The translations under genes were made by a program, and so were the position numbers. From Rhodocyclales bacterium (GTDB lineage Bacteria; Pseudomonadota; Gammaproteobacteria; Burkholderiales; Rhodocyclaceae), in contig JACRIY010000022.1 in NCBI GenBank assembly GCA_016235805.1, positions 1 through 33,170 of the forward strand: a stretch of 33,170 bases of DNA, written 5' to 3'. Below the pieces are notes generated by a model. That model was not told the DNA's origin. It saw only the letters and a program-made list of their open reading frames with translations, and did no database searches. Position 1 is the first letter of the stretch; each line of letters opens with the position of its first letter. This document shows positions 15,950 to 26,197 of the stretch, one piece after another.

Positions 15950-16076
15950 ACGAAACCGGCCATTGCTGGATTCCGGCGTTACCACCCCGCGCAGCGGAAT
16001 CCAAGGCATGCAGAGCCGCTGGCGAAAGCCGCATAATGCGGCTCGGTACTCTGCCTGACCTCACCCCTCCACCCCC

Positions 16077-17144
16077 ATGCCGAATTTCAGTTCCGACCGC
16101 GTCCTCCCCATCCTCGCCCTGGCCCTGCTCGGTGCGGGCTGCGTGCTGGTGCTGTGGCCCTTCCTCACCGCGCTGGTGTGGGCGGCGATCCTGGCGTCGA
16201 CCAGTTGGCCGGCCTTCCTCTGGCTGGATCGCGCGGTGGGCGGGCGGCGCGCTGTGGCGGCGATCCTGATGACGCTGCTGGTGACGGTGGTGCTGCTGGG
16301 GCCGATCGTCGCCGTGGCGCTGGCGATGGCCGGCAACGCGTCCGAACTGGGCCGGGCGGCGGCCGCACTGGTGAGGAACGGCCTGCCCGATGCGCCGTCC
16401 TGGCTGGCGGCGCTGCCTGTAGTGGGACAACCGATCCACGACTACTGGCAGGGTTTCGCCCACGACGGGCACAAGCTGGTGGCCGAACTGGAAAAGCTGG
16501 CCAAGCCGGCGCAGGCGGCGGCGCTGACGGCCGGCGGCGTGGTGGCCAGGGGCAGCCTGGACATGGCGGTTTCGGTGTTCATCGCCTTCTTCTTTTTCCT
16601 GCACGGCGAAGCGCTGGCTTCGCGACTGCAGGTGGCGCTGGAGCGCCTGGCCGGCGACCGCGCGACCTATCTGCTTGGCATCGTGCGCGGCACGGTGACC
16701 GGGGTGATCTACGGCATCCTCGGCACCGGGCTGGCGCAGGGGGTGCTGGCGGCGATCGGCTTCGGCATCGCCGGGGTGCCGGGCGCCGTGCTGCTGGGCG
16801 TGGCCACCTTCTTCCTCTCGGTGGTGCCGGTGGGGCCGCCGCTCGTCTGGGGCGGCGCGGCGATCTGGCTGTTCCAGGGCGGCGAGCCTGGCTGGGCGGC
16901 CTTCGTCGCGGCCTGGGGCTTCTTCCTGGTCAGCACCGTGGACAATGTCATCAAGCCCTTCATCATCAGCCGCGGCGCCAGCCTGCCCTTCGCCATCGTG
17001 TTCCTCGGCGTGCTGGGCGGCGTGCTGGGCTTCGGCGTGATAGGCGCCTTCCTCGGCCCGACCCTGCTGGCGGTAGGCTACCGGCTGGCCACGGAATGGA
17101 CCGGCGCGGCGTCGCCGGCGCCGAGCACGCCCGGCAAGGTCTGA
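16077..17144 (+). CDS. AI-2E family transporter (PerM/TqsA-type permease)
   Basis: This is a 355-residue inner-membrane protein of the AI-2E transporter family. Two N-terminal hydrophobic segments (VLPILALALLGAGCVLVLWPFLTALVWAAIL) and a third (AVAAILMTLLVTVVLLGPIVAVAL) precede a soluble stretch (about 85-150, the family's extracytoplasmic helical part). Further segments follow, with the conserved SVVPVGPPLVWGGAAIW and VDNVIKPFIISRGASLPF that mark the family. Members export or import varied small molecules (AI-2, Na+/H+ in some), so the substrate cannot be named. It starts 34 bp after a small hairpin. It probably has its own promoter, and the ABC exporter follows after 62 bp on the same strand. 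Confidence 0.92.
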   Translation: MPNFSSDRVLPILALALLGAGCVLVLWPFLTALVWAAILASTSWPAFLWLDRAVGGRRAVAAILMTLLVTVVLLGPIVAVALAMAGNASELGRAAAALVRNGLPDAPSWLAALPVVGQPIHDYWQGFAHDGHKLVAELEKLAKPAQAAALTAGGVVARGSLDMAVSVFIAFFFFLHGEALASRLQVALERLAGDRATYLLGIVRGTVTGVIYGILGTGLAQGVLAAIGFGIAGVPGAVLLGVATFFLSVVPVGPPLVWGGAAIWLFQGGEPGWAAFVAAWGFFLVSTVDNVIKPFIISRGASLPFAIVFLGVLGGVLGFGVIGAFLGPTLLAVGYRLATEWTGAASPAPSTPGKV

Positions 17145-17172
17145 GGCTCGCCGGCGGAATGTTCCAGCCGGA

Positions 17173-17201
17173 ATTGACGCCGCGCCAAGTTGTTAAAATC
17201 T
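17173..17201 (+). promoter_or_regulatory. Possible sigma-70 promoter before the ABC exporter gene
   Basis: TTGACG and TAAAAT occur in order just before the start codon at 17207, but only 14 bp apart instead of about 17. This is the only AT-rich pocket between the two genes, so a promoter here is likely even if these exact boxes are not. Confidence 0.3.
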
Positions 17202-17206
17202 AAACC

Positions 17207-19039
17207 ATGATGCGCCGCAGCCCTCCCACCATGGCCCTGCCCGGGCCGATCCCCGAGAATCGCCACGACTGGCAAACCGTAAAGACCCTGCTGCCCTACC
17301 TGTGGGCGTGGAAGTGGCGGGTGGTGTTCGCACTGGCCTGCCTGCTGCTGGCCAAGCTGACCAACGTCGCGGTGCCGATGGTGTTCAAGGAGATCATCGA
17401 CAGCTTCACCCTGCCGGGCAGCAAGCTGCAACAGGCGGTGCTGCTGGTGCCGCTGGGCCTGCTGGCGACTTACGGTGCGCTGCGCTTTTCCACGGTGCTG
17501 TTCACCGAGCTGCGCGAGATCTTCTTCGCCCGCGTCACGCAACGCGCGGTGCGCACCATCACGCTGCAGGTGTTCGAGCACTTGCATTCGCTCTCGCTGC
17601 GCTTTCACCTGGACCGCCAGACCGGTGGCCTGACGCGCGACATCGAGCGCGGCACGCGGGCGATCGGCTCGCTGATCAGCTACACGCTGTATTCCATACT
17701 GCCCACGCTGGTCGAGATCGCGCTGGTGATCGGCATACTGGCCGCGCGCTACGACTGGGATTTCACCCTGATCACCGGCACCACGCTGACGATCTACGTG
17801 ATCTTCACCATCGTCGTCACCAACTGGCGCACCGAGATCCGGCGCGAGGTGAACGAGCTGGATTCGGCGGCCAACATCCGCGCGGTGGACAGCCTGATCA
17901 ATTTCGAGACGGTGAAGTACTTCAACAACGAGCGATGGGAACACGACCGCTACGACGAACAGATGCAGAAATGGGAGGTGGCGCAGATCAGGAGCCAGAT
18001 TTCCCTGTCCTGGCTCAACCTCGGCCAGTCGCTGATCATCGCCGCCGGCGTGACGCTGATGATGTGGCGCGCGGCGGTCGGCGTCGCCGGCGGCAACATG
18101 ACGGTGGGCGACATCGTGCTGGTAAATGCCTTCCTGATCCAGCTCTACATGCCGCTCAACCACCTCGGCGTGCTCTACCGCGAGATCCGCCAGTCGCTGA
18201 CCGACATCGAGCGCATGTTCGGCCTGCTCGGCCGCAACCGCGAAATCCAGGATGCGCCGGATGCGCGTCCGCTGTTCCCCGCCGGTGAAAGCGGCCCCTG
18301 CGAGGTCGAGTTCGCCAACGTCGGCTTCGCCTACGAGGCCAACCGGCAGATCCTGTTCGATGTCGATTTCAAAGTCGGCGCCGGCCGCACGGTGGCCGTG
18401 GTCGGCCACAGCGGCTCGGGCAAGTCCACGCTGGCGCGCCTGCTGTTCCGCTTCTACGACACCAGCACCGGCTCGGTAAAGGTCAACGGCTCCGACCTGC
18501 GCGCGCTGCAACAGGCCAGCCTGCGCGCCGCGATCGGCATCGTGCCGCAGGACACGGTGCTGTTCAACGACACCATCTACTACAACATCCAGTACGGCCG
18601 GCCCACGGCCCCGCGCGAGGACGTGATCTCGGCGGCGCGGGCGGCGCACATCCACGACTTCATCGAACGCCTGCCCGACGGCTACGACACGCGCGTCGGC
18701 GAGCGCGGCCTCAAGCTTTCCGGCGGCGAGAAGCAGCGCGTGGCGATCGCGCGCGCGCTGTTGAAGAATCCGCCGATCCTGATCTTCGACGAGGCTACCT
18801 CGGCGCTCGACTCGAAGACGGAAAAGGCCATCCAGTCGGCGCTGGAACAGGCCGCCGTCGGCCGCACCACCTTGATCATCGCCCACCGCCTGTCTACAGT
18901 GATGAACGCCGACGAGATCCTGGTGCTCGACGCCGGGCGCATCGTCGAACGCGGCAGCCACCGCGCGCTGCTCGACCGCAACGGCATGTACGCCCAGATG
19001 TGGGCATTGCAGCAGCAACAGCACCTGACCGACGCCTGA
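17207..19039 (+). CDS. ABC exporter, Atm1/HMT1-type (fused permease and ATPase)
   Basis: This is a 610-residue half-transporter. An N-terminal six-helix membrane domain (about 35-320) is followed by an ATPase with Walker A GHSGSGKST (about 400), signature LSGGEKQR (about 504), Walker B ILIFDEATSALD (about 525) and H-loop IIAHRLSTV. The sequence style (NRHDWQTVKTLLPYLW, LTRDIERGTRAI, INFETVKYFNNE, TIYYNIQYGRP) is that of the Atm1 group, whose bacterial members export glutathione-linked metals or persulfides. The start may be ATG 17207, 17210 or 17231; the last begins at the conserved part. It ends 14 bp before gltI, but gltI has its own strong ribosome site and unrelated function. Confidence 0.92.
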   Translation: MMRRSPPTMALPGPIPENRHDWQTVKTLLPYLWAWKWRVVFALACLLLAKLTNVAVPMVFKEIIDSFTLPGSKLQQAVLLVPLGLLATYGALRFSTVLFTELREIFFARVTQRAVRTITLQVFEHLHSLSLRFHLDRQTGGLTRDIERGTRAIGSLISYTLYSILPTLVEIALVIGILAARYDWDFTLITGTTLTIYVIFTIVVTNWRTEIRREVNELDSAANIRAVDSLINFETVKYFNNERWEHDRYDEQMQKWEVAQIRSQISLSWLNLGQSLIIAAGVTLMMWRAAVGVAGGNMTVGDIVLVNAFLIQLYMPLNHLGVLYREIRQSLTDIERMFGLLGRNREIQDAPDARPLFPAGESGPCEVEFANVGFAYEANRQILFDVDFKVGAGRTVAVVGHSGSGKSTLARLLFRFYDTSTGSVKVNGSDLRALQQASLRAAIGIVPQDTVLFNDTIYYNIQYGRPTAPREDVISAARAAHIHDFIERLPDGYDTRVGERGLKLSGGEKQRVAIARALLKNPPILIFDEATSALDSKTEKAIQSALEQAAVGRTTLIIAHRLSTVMNADEILVLDAGRIVERGSHRALLDRNGMYAQMWALQQQQHLTDA

Positions 19040-19053
19040 CCAAGGAGACCGCC

Positions 19054-19962
19054 ATGCATCCTCGCACCCGCCTGTTGTTCCCCCTGTTCCTCGCCACCCT
19101 GGCCGCGCCCGCGCTGGCGCAAGAGACAGGCACGCTGAAGAAGGTACAGGACAGCGGCAGCATCACGCTGGGCATCCGTGAATCATCGGACCCGCTGTCC
19201 TACCTCGACGAGAAGCAGCAGCCCGTCGGCTACCACATCGACGTCTGCAACCGCATCGTGGATGCGGTCAAGGCGAAACTCAAGCTGCCGAACCTCAAGG
19301 TGCAGCACCAGGCGGTGACCTCGCAGAACCGCATCCCGCTGGTGGCGAACGGCACGGTGGACCTCGAGTGCGGCTCGACCACCAACAACGAGGCGCGCCA
19401 GAAGCAGGTCGCCTTCGCGCCGACCACCTTCGTCACCAACGTGCGCATGGCGGTCAAGAAGGCTTCCGGCATCACCAGCCTGAGCCAGCTGGGCGGCAAG
19501 CCGGTGGCCACCACCACCGGCACCACCAGCGTGCAGCTGATGCGCGCCCACGAGAAGGGCAAGGGCATCGACTTCAAGGAGGTCTACGGCAAGGACCACG
19601 CCGATTCCTTCCTGATGCTGGAAACCGACCGCGCCGTGGCCTTCGTCATGGATGACAACCTGCTCGCCGGACGCATCGTCAGCGCCAAATCGCCGGCCGA
19701 CTACGCCATCGTCGGCGAGGTGCTCAGCATCGAGCCGATCGCGATCATGTTCCGCCGCGAGGATCCGGCCTTCAAGAAGCTGGTCGATGACACCGTCACC
19801 GGCCTGATGAAGAGCGGCGAACTGGAGAAGCTCTACGCGCGCTGGTTCATGTCGCCGATCCCGCCGAGGAACGTGAACCTCAATTTCCCCATGAGCGAAG
19901 CCCTGAAGGCGCTGATCAAGGCGCCCAGCGACGCGCCCGCCGAGAGTTTCAACAAGAAGTAA
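19054..19962 (+). CDS. gltI: Glutamate/aspartate ABC transporter periplasmic binding protein
   Basis: This is a 302-residue secreted solute-binding protein. A Sec signal (MHPRTRLLFPLFLATLAAPALAQ) ends at an ALA-Q cleavage site. The mature part starts ETGTLKKVQDSGSITLGIRESSDPLSYLDE and continues DLECGSTTNNEARQKQVAFAPTTFVTNVRMAVKK and GTTSVQLMRAHEKGKGIDF, which are close to E. coli GltI. The start is ATG 19054 with AAGGAGA 7-8 nt upstream. It captures glutamate/aspartate in the periplasm for GltJK-GltL encoded just downstream. A 224-bp spacer with a hairpin and a repeat separates it from gltJ. Such a spacer often lets the abundant binding protein be made in excess. Confidence 0.93.
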   Translation: MHPRTRLLFPLFLATLAAPALAQETGTLKKVQDSGSITLGIRESSDPLSYLDEKQQPVGYHIDVCNRIVDAVKAKLKLPNLKVQHQAVTSQNRIPLVANGTVDLECGSTTNNEARQKQVAFAPTTFVTNVRMAVKKASGITSLSQLGGKPVATTTGTTSVQLMRAHEKGKGIDFKEVYGKDHADSFLMLETDRAVAFVMDDNLLAGRIVSAKSPADYAIVGEVLSIEPIAIMFRREDPAFKKLVDDTVTGLMKSGELEKLYARWFMSPIPPRNVNLNFPMSEALKALIKAPSDAPAESFNKK

Positions 19963-20056
19963 GCCCTGCGCCCTTTGCTCCGATGAACCGCGCCACTTCA
20001 TGAGATGCGGAGCCTTTGCGACGCATCGGGCTTGCAAATGGGCCCACCCCTCCCAT

Positions 20057-20074
20057 CCTCCCCTCAAGGGGAGG
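20057..20074 (+). repeat. Hairpin CCTCCCCT-CA-AGGGGAGG after gltI
   Basis: Perfect 8-bp arms around CA, in the gltI-gltJ spacer. It may stabilise the gltI message or attenuate read-through into gltJ. Confidence 0.5.
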
Positions 20075-20136
20075 CTACCAGTCAGCTCGCTGCGCTCGAT
20101 AATCACCAAGCGCGGCAAACAATGTCCTTCAGGCTA

Positions 20137-20160
20137 AGAGTCGGCGCTGACGATACGGCG
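20137..20160 (+). repeat. Interspersed 24-bp repeat, copy 4
   Basis: AGAGTCGGCGCTGACGATA followed by CGGCG, 26 bp before the gltJ start codon. Confidence 0.6.
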
Positions 20161-20186
20161 ATTCGGGGACAGGCAGCCTTCGGCGC

Positions 20187-20924
20187 ATGAACTACCACTG
20201 GAACTGGGGCATCTTCGGCGAGCAGGTCAAGTCGGGCGACGAGACCTACCTCGACTGGCTGATCACCGGCCTCGGCTGGACGCTGGCGGTGTCGCTGACG
20301 GCCTGGCTGCTGGCGCTGTCCATCGGCATCGCGGTGGGCGCGCTGCGCACCACGCCGTCGCGCTTTCTGGTGGCGCTGGGCACGGCCTGGGTCGAGCTGT
20401 TCCGCAACGTGCCGCTCCTGGTGCAAATGTTCCTCTGGTTCTTCGTCGTGCCCGAGTTCCTGCCGCGCGACTGGTCGTTGTGGGTCAAGCAGGAGATGCC
20501 GGCCAAGGAGTTCGTCACCGCCGCGCTGTGCCTCGGCTTCTTCACCTCGGCGCGCGTCGCCGAGCAGTTGCGCGCCGGCATCATGAGCCTGCCGCGCGGC
20601 CAGCGCGACGCGGCGCTGGCGCTCGGCTTCACCCTGCCGCAGGCTTATCGCCACGTGATCCTGCCGCAGGCGCTGCGCATCGTGATCCCGCCGCTGACCT
20701 CGGAATTCATGAACGTGTTCAAGAATTCCTCGGTCGCCTTTGCCATCGGCGTCATGGAGCTCACCTTCCAGGCGCGGCAGATGCAGGAGGATTCGGAGCA
20801 GGGCATCGAGACCTACCTCGCCGTCACCTTGCTCTACTTCATCTGCGCCTTCACCGCCAATCGCGGCATGGCCTGGATCGAGGCGCGCACGCGCGTGCCG
20901 GGCCTGATTGCGAGGACAAGCTAG
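20187..20924 (+). CDS. gltJ: Glutamate/aspartate ABC transporter permease GltJ
   Basis: This is a 245-residue inner-membrane permease of the HisMQ/GltJK group. The opening MNYHWNWGIFGEQ is typical of GltJ. Hydrophobic segments surround the conserved AWVELFRNVPLLVQMFLWFF, and the EAA loop reads RGQRDAALALGFTLPQAYRHVILPQALRIVIPPL, contacting the ATPase. It ends SSVAFAIGVMELTFQARQMQEDSEQGIETY, also GltJ-like. It forms the membrane channel together with GltK. The following gltK does not overlap it as is usual; 242 bp of structured DNA lie between (20925-21166). Confidence 0.93.
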   Translation: MNYHWNWGIFGEQVKSGDETYLDWLITGLGWTLAVSLTAWLLALSIGIAVGALRTTPSRFLVALGTAWVELFRNVPLLVQMFLWFFVVPEFLPRDWSLWVKQEMPAKEFVTAALCLGFFTSARVAEQLRAGIMSLPRGQRDAALALGFTLPQAYRHVILPQALRIVIPPLTSEFMNVFKNSSVAFAIGVMELTFQARQMQEDSEQGIETYLAVTLLYFICAFTANRGMAWIEARTRVPGLIARTS

Positions 20925-20951
20925 GATGAAACTTGGCGTCTGCTACGCGAA

Positions 20952-21095
20952 CGGGATACGCCGTGGGTTTTTGGCGGCCAGGAACCGCGGCCGTATCCCG
21001 CCGGGGGTGGCAGGGGGCCGACATGGCGAGGTAAAGAAGGAGGGCCGGGCGCAGCCCGGTCCGGGTGACACGAGCAATGGCGGCCCCCTGCCACC
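20952..21095. repeat. Structured spacer between gltJ and gltK with nested inverted repeats
   Basis: Three stems are visible: CGGGATACG (20952-20960) with CGTATCCCG (20992-21000); GGTGGCAGGGGGCCG (21006-21020) with its exact complement at 21081-21095; and, inside that, GCCGGGC (21044-21050) with GCCCGGT (21054-21060). No gene fits. It interrupts what is normally a compact operon, so it may be an inserted palindromic element or a processing/attenuation structure. Confidence 0.6.
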
Positions 21096-21166
21096 TCCGG
21101 CGCCCGGCGCTGCCAGCCAACCAACAAGGTGTTTCAGGAATCACGAAGCGCGCTGGGACAACCGGG

Positions 21167-21829
21167 ATGGGTGAGTTCGACTTTTCGGTGTGGGGTCCGA
21201 GCCTGCCTTTCATCCGCGACGGCCTGCTGTTCACGCTGCGCCTGACCCTGATCGCGATGACCGGCGGCATCGTCTTCGGCACCCTGCTGGCGTTGGCGCG
21301 GCTGTCGCCGATCGTGCCGCTGTCGCGCGTGGCCGGCGCCTATGTGGACCTGATGCGCTCGGTGCCGCTGGTGCTGGTGATCCTCTGGTTCTTCCTGGTG
21401 ATTCCCTACCTGACCGGCAAGCCGGTCGGCGCCGAGGTCTCGGCCATCATCACCTTCACCGCCTTCGAAGCGGCCTTCTATTGCGAGATCATGCGTTCCG
21501 GAATACAGAGCGTCTCGCGCGGCCAGGTGCATGCCGCGCATGCGCTGGGCCTGACGCAGGCGCAGGCGATGATCCACGTAGTGCTGCCGCAGGCGTTGCG
21601 CAACATGCTGCCGGTGCTGCTGACGCAGACCATCGTGCTGTTCCAGGACACCTCGCTGGTGTATGCGATCGGCGCCAAGGACATGCTCAAGGCCGCCGAC
21701 GTGGTGGGCAAGAACTACAATCGCCCGGTGGAGATGATCGTGCTCTCCGCCCTGATCTATTTCGCCATCTGCTTCAGCCTGTCGCTCGCCGTGCGACAGT
21801 TGCAAAAGCGCGTCGCCATCGTTCGCTGA
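21167..21829 (+). CDS. gltK: Glutamate/aspartate ABC transporter permease GltK
   Basis: This is a 220-residue partner permease. It starts at ATG 21167 (MGEFDFSVWGPSLPFIRDGLLFTLRLTL), which fits the usual GltK length; earlier in-frame starts run into the structured spacer. The EAA loop is RGQVHAAHALGLTQAQAMIHVVLPQALRNMLPVL, and the GltK-like end is TSLVYAIGAKDMLKAADVVGKNYNRPVEM. It precedes the ATPase gene by 13 bp. It forms the transmembrane channel with GltJ. Confidence 0.93.
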   Translation: MGEFDFSVWGPSLPFIRDGLLFTLRLTLIAMTGGIVFGTLLALARLSPIVPLSRVAGAYVDLMRSVPLVLVILWFFLVIPYLTGKPVGAEVSAIITFTAFEAAFYCEIMRSGIQSVSRGQVHAAHALGLTQAQAMIHVVLPQALRNMLPVLLTQTIVLFQDTSLVYAIGAKDMLKAADVVGKNYNRPVEMIVLSALIYFAICFSLSLAVRQLQKRVAIVR

Positions 21830-21842
21830 AGGTATCCGTCCC

Positions 21843-22571
<729 letters not shown>

Positions 22572-22651
22572 TCGGACGATCGAAGACAGTGATTGCCGCC
22601 GACATCGGCACGGGTAGGATTTCCCATCCCCCAGCGCCAAGGAAATCGCCC

Positions 22652-23140
22652 ATGTCCTTCCCGATCCGGCTGGCCGGCATGTTCGCCGCCGCCCTGTGTT
22701 TCAACGCGACGCCCGCCCTGGCCAAGCCGCCGGCCGAGGCCCTGACCGAAGCCCGCGACCTCGCCGCCGAGGCGCGCCAGGCCGCCGCGCGCGGCGTGCC
22801 GCTGGTGGTGCTCTACAGCCGCGACGACTGCAGCTGGTGCGCGAAACTGCGCCGCGAACACCTGGGGCCCCTGTCGCGCAACCCGGCGACGCCGGCCGTG
22901 ATACGCGAACTGCACATGGACCGCGCCACGCCGCTGGTGGATTTCGCCGGGCGCCGTACCACCAGCGCCGACTTTTCGAAACAGATGCAGGCGAGCTTCG
23001 CGCCGACCGTGATGTTCCACGGCCCCGACGGCGCGCAGCTTGCCGAATCCATCGTCGGCTATCGCCTGGCCGACTTCTACGGCGCCTACCTCGACCGCGC
23101 GATCGAGGAAAGCCGCGATCGACTGAAAGCCCGCCAATGA
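22652..23140 (+). CDS. Thioredoxin-like periplasmic protein with CSWC motif
   Basis: This is a 162-residue exported protein: a signal peptide ([24 protein letters not shown]) precedes a thioredoxin fold. The redox motif C60-S-W-C63 follows strand [11 protein letters not shown], and the cis-Pro loop is [13 protein letters not shown]. This looks like the Thioredoxin_7/SoxW-type family; the partner protein is unknown. The start is ATG 22652, with AAGGAA upstream. The stop overlaps the ppc start by 4 nt (ATGA), so the two are translationally coupled, an odd pairing of a periplasmic redox protein with a cytosolic carboxylase. Confidence 0.82.
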   Translation: MSFPIRLAGMFAAALCFNATPALAKPPAEALTEARDLAAEARQAAARGVPLVVLYSRDDCSWCAKLRREHLGPLSRNPATPAVIRELHMDRATPLVDFAGRRTTSADFSKQMQASFAPTVMFHGPDGAQLAESIVGYRLADFYGAYLDRAIEESRDRLKARQ

Positions 23141-25908
23141 CCATGGACTCGAACACCGACAAGGACCAGCCGCTGCGCGAGGACATCCGCCTGCTCGGGC
23201 GTTTGCTCGGCGACACGGTGCGCGAACAGGAGGGCGCCGAGGTCTTCGATCGCGTCGAGCATATCCGCCAGCTCGCGCTGCGCATCCACCGCGACGACGA
23301 CCGCGCGGCGCGCGGCGAGATGGACGCGGTGCTGCGCGAACTGCCGCGGGAGCGGACCAACATGGTGGTGCGCGCCTTCAGCTATTTCTCGCACCTCGCC
23401 AACATCGCCGAGGACCAGCACCACATCCGCCGCAGCCGCACCTACGCGCGCGCCGGCGCCGCGCCGCGCGAGGGCAGCCTGGCGCATTCGCTGGCCCGCG
23501 CGCAGAAGGCCGGCATCGACGCGAAGCAACTCGCCGCCTTTTTCGCCAGCGCCCAGGTGCGCCCGGTGCTGACCGCGCACCCGACCGAAGTGCAGAGGAA
23601 GAGCATCCTCGACTGCCAGTGGAAGATCGCGCGCCTGCTCGACGAGCGCGACCGCACCGAGTTGTCGCCCGAGGAGCAGGCCGAGCACGACGAGGCGCTG
23701 CGCCGCGCCGTGCTGCGCATGTGGCAGACGCGCATGCTGCGCCGGGCCAAGCTGTCCGTCATGGACGAGGTGAACAACGCGCTGTCGTTCTACGACATGA
23801 CCTTCCTGCGCGAACTGCCGCGCCTCTACAACGCCAGCGAGGACCATCTGGCGCAGGCCATCCCCGGCTGGCGCGAGCAGGGCCCGGCGGAACTGCCGCC
23901 CTACCTGCGCCCCGGCTCCTGGATCGGCGGCGACCGCGACGGCAATCCCTTCGTCACCGCCGAGGTGCTGGAAACCGCGATGCGCGCGCAAAGCCGCAAG
24001 GCCATCGGCTACCTGCTGGAACAGCTGCATCAGCTCGGCGCGGAACTGTCGACCACCACCTCGCTGATCGAGGTGCCCGACGTCGAGCTGATGCGCCTCG
24101 CGGAACTGTCGCCCGACCGCAGCCCGCATCGCCTCGACGAACCCTATCGTCGCGCCATCGCCGGCTTCTATGCGCGGCTGGCGGCGACCGCGCTGCTGCT
24201 CGACGGCCTCGAAGCGCCGCGCCACGCCGTCGGCGCGGCCGAGCCCTATGCCAGCGCCGCCGAGTTCGCCGCCGACCTCGACGTGCTGCATCGCTCGCTG
24301 CTCGGCCACAAGTGCGGCCTGCTCGGGCGCGGCCGCCTGCGCCGCCTGCGCCATGCCGTCGCCATCTTCGGCTTCCACCTGGCGCCGCTCGACCTGCGGC
24401 AGAATTCCGACGTCCATGCGCGCACCGTCGCCGAACTGCTGGCCATCGCGAACCCCGGCACCGACTATCTGGCGCTGGACGAGAACGGGCGCATCGCCCT
24501 GCTGCTGGAAGAACTCGCCACGCCGCGGCCGCTGACTGCGCCCGGCGTCAACTATTCGGACGAAACACGCGGCGAGCTGGCGATCTTCCACACCGCGCAG
24601 AGCATCCACCGCCGCTTCGGCCGCGCCGCGATCGAGAACGTGATCATCTCCAAGACCGACGGCGTCTCGGACATCCTCGAAGTCGCCGTGCTGCTCAAGG
24701 AAGTCGGCCTGCTGCGGCCGCTGGAACACGCGCTGGACGTGAACATCGTGCCGCTGTTCGAGACCATCGGCGACCTCGCCAATGCCGGCCCGACCATGGA
24801 CCGCTTGCTCTCGATCCCGCTCTACAACCGGCTGCTCGGATCACGCGGCGCCCTGCACGAATGCATGCTGGGTTATTCCGACAGCAACAAGGACGGCGGC
24901 TTCCTCACCTCGGGCTGGGCGCTGTACCGCGCCGAGATCGCGCTGACCGAAGTGTTCGCCCGCCACGGCATCACGCTGCGCCTGTTCCACGGCCGCGGCG
25001 GTTCGGTCGGGCGCGGCGGCGGCCCCAGCTACCAGGCGATACTCGCCCAGCCGCAGGGCGCGGTGCAGGGCCAGATCCGCATCACCGAGCAGGGCGAGGT
25101 GATCGCCTCGAAATACGCCAACCCGGAACTCGGCCGCCGCAACCTGGAAATCCTCGCCGCGGCGACGCTGGAAGCCACCTTGCTGGCGCACGAACACGAC
25201 GCGCCGAAGCCGGAATTCCTCGCCGCGATGGAGGAGCTATCGACCAGCGCCTTCGCCGCCTATCGCAGGATGGTGTACGAGACGCCGGGCTTCGAAGCGT
25301 ATTTCTGGGAATCGACGGTGATCGCCGAGATCGCGGCGCTCAACATCGGCAGCCGGCCCGCGTCGCGCAAGAAGACCACGGCGATCGAGGACCTGCGCGC
25401 GATTCCCTGGGTGTTTTCCTGGGCGCAATGCCGATTGATGCTGCCGGGCTGGTTCGGCTTCGGTTCGGCAGTCGCCAAATTCCGCGAAACGCACGGCGAG
25501 CGGGGCATGGCGCTGCTGGCCGAGATGCACCGCGACTGGGGATTCTTCCGCACCACCTTGTCCAACATGGACATGGTGCTGGGCAAGAGCGACATCGTGA
25601 TCGCCGAGCGCTATTCGATGCTGGTCAAGGATGCGGCACTGCGCGAGGCGATCTTTCCGCAGATCAAGGCCGAGTGGCAGGCCTCGATCGCCGCGCTGCT
25701 GGCGATCACTGGGGAAAAGGAACTGCTCGACCTCAACCCCCTGCTTAAGCGCTCGATCCGCAACCGCTTTCCCTACCTCGACCCGCTCAACCATATCCAG
25801 GTCGAACTGCTGCGCCGCCACCGCGCCGGCGCGACCGACGACCGCGTCCAGCGCGGCATCCACCTCACCATCAACGGCGTCGCCGCCGGCCTGCGCAACA
25901 GCGGCTGA
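23137..25908 (+). CDS. ppc: Phosphoenolpyruvate carboxylase
   Basis: This is a 923-residue cytosolic enzyme making oxaloacetate from PEP and bicarbonate, an anaplerotic entry to the TCA cycle. Hallmarks are [13 protein letters not shown] (catalytic His148), [49 protein letters not shown] and the C-terminal RNSG (E. coli has QNTG). Length is normal for the bacterial enzyme. The start may be ATG 23137, overlapping the upstream gene, or ATG 23143 two codons later. Downstream lies a series of hairpins ending in a T-rich stretch. Confidence 0.96.
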   Translation: MTMDSNTDKDQPLREDIRLLGRLLGDTVREQEGAEVFDRVEHIRQLALRIHRDDDRAARGEMDAVLRELPRERTNMVVRAFSYFSHLANIAEDQHHIRRSRTYARAGAAPREGSLAHSLARAQKAGIDAKQLAAFFASAQVRPVLTAHPTEVQRKSILDCQWKIARLLDERDRTELSPEEQAEHDEALRRAVLRMWQTRMLRRAKLSVMDEVNNALSFYDMTFLRELPRLYNASEDHLAQAIPGWREQGPAELPPYLRPGSWIGGDRDGNPFVTAEVLETAMRAQSRKAIGYLLEQLHQLGAELSTTTSLIEVPDVELMRLAELSPDRSPHRLDEPYRRAIAGFYARLAATALLLDGLEAPRHAVGAAEPYASAAEFAADLDVLHRSLLGHKCGLLGRGRLRRLRHAVAIFGFHLAPLDLRQNSDVHARTVAELLAIANPGTDYLALDENGRIALLLEELATPRPLTAPGVNYSDETRGELAIFHTAQSIHRRFGRAAIENVIISKTDGVSDILEVAVLLKEVGLLRPLEHALDVNIVPLFETIGDLANAGPTMDRLLSIPLYNRLLGSRGALHECMLGYSDSNKDGGFLTSGWALYRAEIALTEVFARHGITLRLFHGRGGSVGRGGGPSYQAILAQPQGAVQGQIRITEQGEVIASKYANPELGRRNLEILAAATLEATLLAHEHDAPKPEFLAAMEELSTSAFAAYRRMVYETPGFEAYFWESTVIAEIAALNIGSRPASRKKTTAIEDLRAIPWVFSWAQCRLMLPGWFGFGSAVAKFRETHGERGMALLAEMHRDWGFFRTTLSNMDMVLGKSDIVIAERYSMLVKDAALREAIFPQIKAEWQASIAALLAITGEKELLDLNPLLKRSIRNRFPYLDPLNHIQVELLRRHRAGATDDRVQRGIHLTINGVAAGLRNSG

Positions 25909-26087
25909 CCTGCATGATGCGGGAAACGTCGCCCCGCACCATGAAGTTCCGCCATTTTTCGAATGCCCGCCCCCTTCGCCCCGCTCTCAGGGGGTTCCGG
26001 ATTTGCGCGCTACGCTCGATATCACCCTGCGTGCTTTCCGTTGGCTTCACGTCAAGGGCGGATGCTTCGAAATTTCGGGGTGGGGTT

Positions 26088-26197
26088 CCGGACTTGTGTC
26101 CGGAGGGGTGACAAACGAGGTGTCACACGCGGTGGCAAGCTCGGAACCGGGCCGCTTGCCACCCACCGGGACGGACGCAGGCTTCCGCCCGTCCCGG
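26088..26197. repeat. Run of four consecutive hairpins downstream of ppc
   Basis: CCGGAC-TTGT-GTCCGG (26088-26103); GTGACA with TGTCAC (26108-26126); GGTGGCAAGC with GCTTGCCACC (26131-26163); and CCGGGACGG with CCGTCCCGG (26166-26197). They follow one another with almost no gaps in the 300-bp gene-free stretch between ppc and the small exported-protein gene. The earlier part, 25909-26087, shows nothing I can name. Confidence 0.55.

Larger units (their letters stand above)
15409..16076. other. Gene-free, repeat-rich spacer between cassette array and AI-2E permease gene
   Basis: I find no convincing gene here; the open frames are low-complexity, Arg/Pro/Gly-rich and read through hairpins. It contains a short AT-rich part beside the array (15409-15540), a long hairpin (15848-15881), an interspersed-repeat copy (15926-15949), a GGATTCCG/CGGAATCC stem (15968-15975 with 15995-16002), and AGCCGC/GCGGCT around ATAAT (16027-16043) just before the permease gene. 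An integrase, if there ever was one, has been lost without visible remains. Confidence 0.6.

Noticed and set aside
15409-16076. Possible integron integrase next to the terminal core site
   Set aside because: No tyrosine-recombinase motif or long frame is present on either strand; the array has no integrase in the window.
20944-20961. TTGGCGTCTGCTACGC in the gltJ-gltK spacer as a sigma-54 promoter
   Set aside because: GG-N10-GC spacing is right, but both boxes are poor, and it lies inside the inverted-repeat structure with no enhancer-like sites nearby.
22952-22975. A further match (reverse strand) to the 24-bp interspersed repeat inside the thioredoxin-like gene
   Set aside because: It encodes ordinary residues (RRTTSADF) in an intact reading frame; with two mismatches to consensus I cannot tell it from coincidence.
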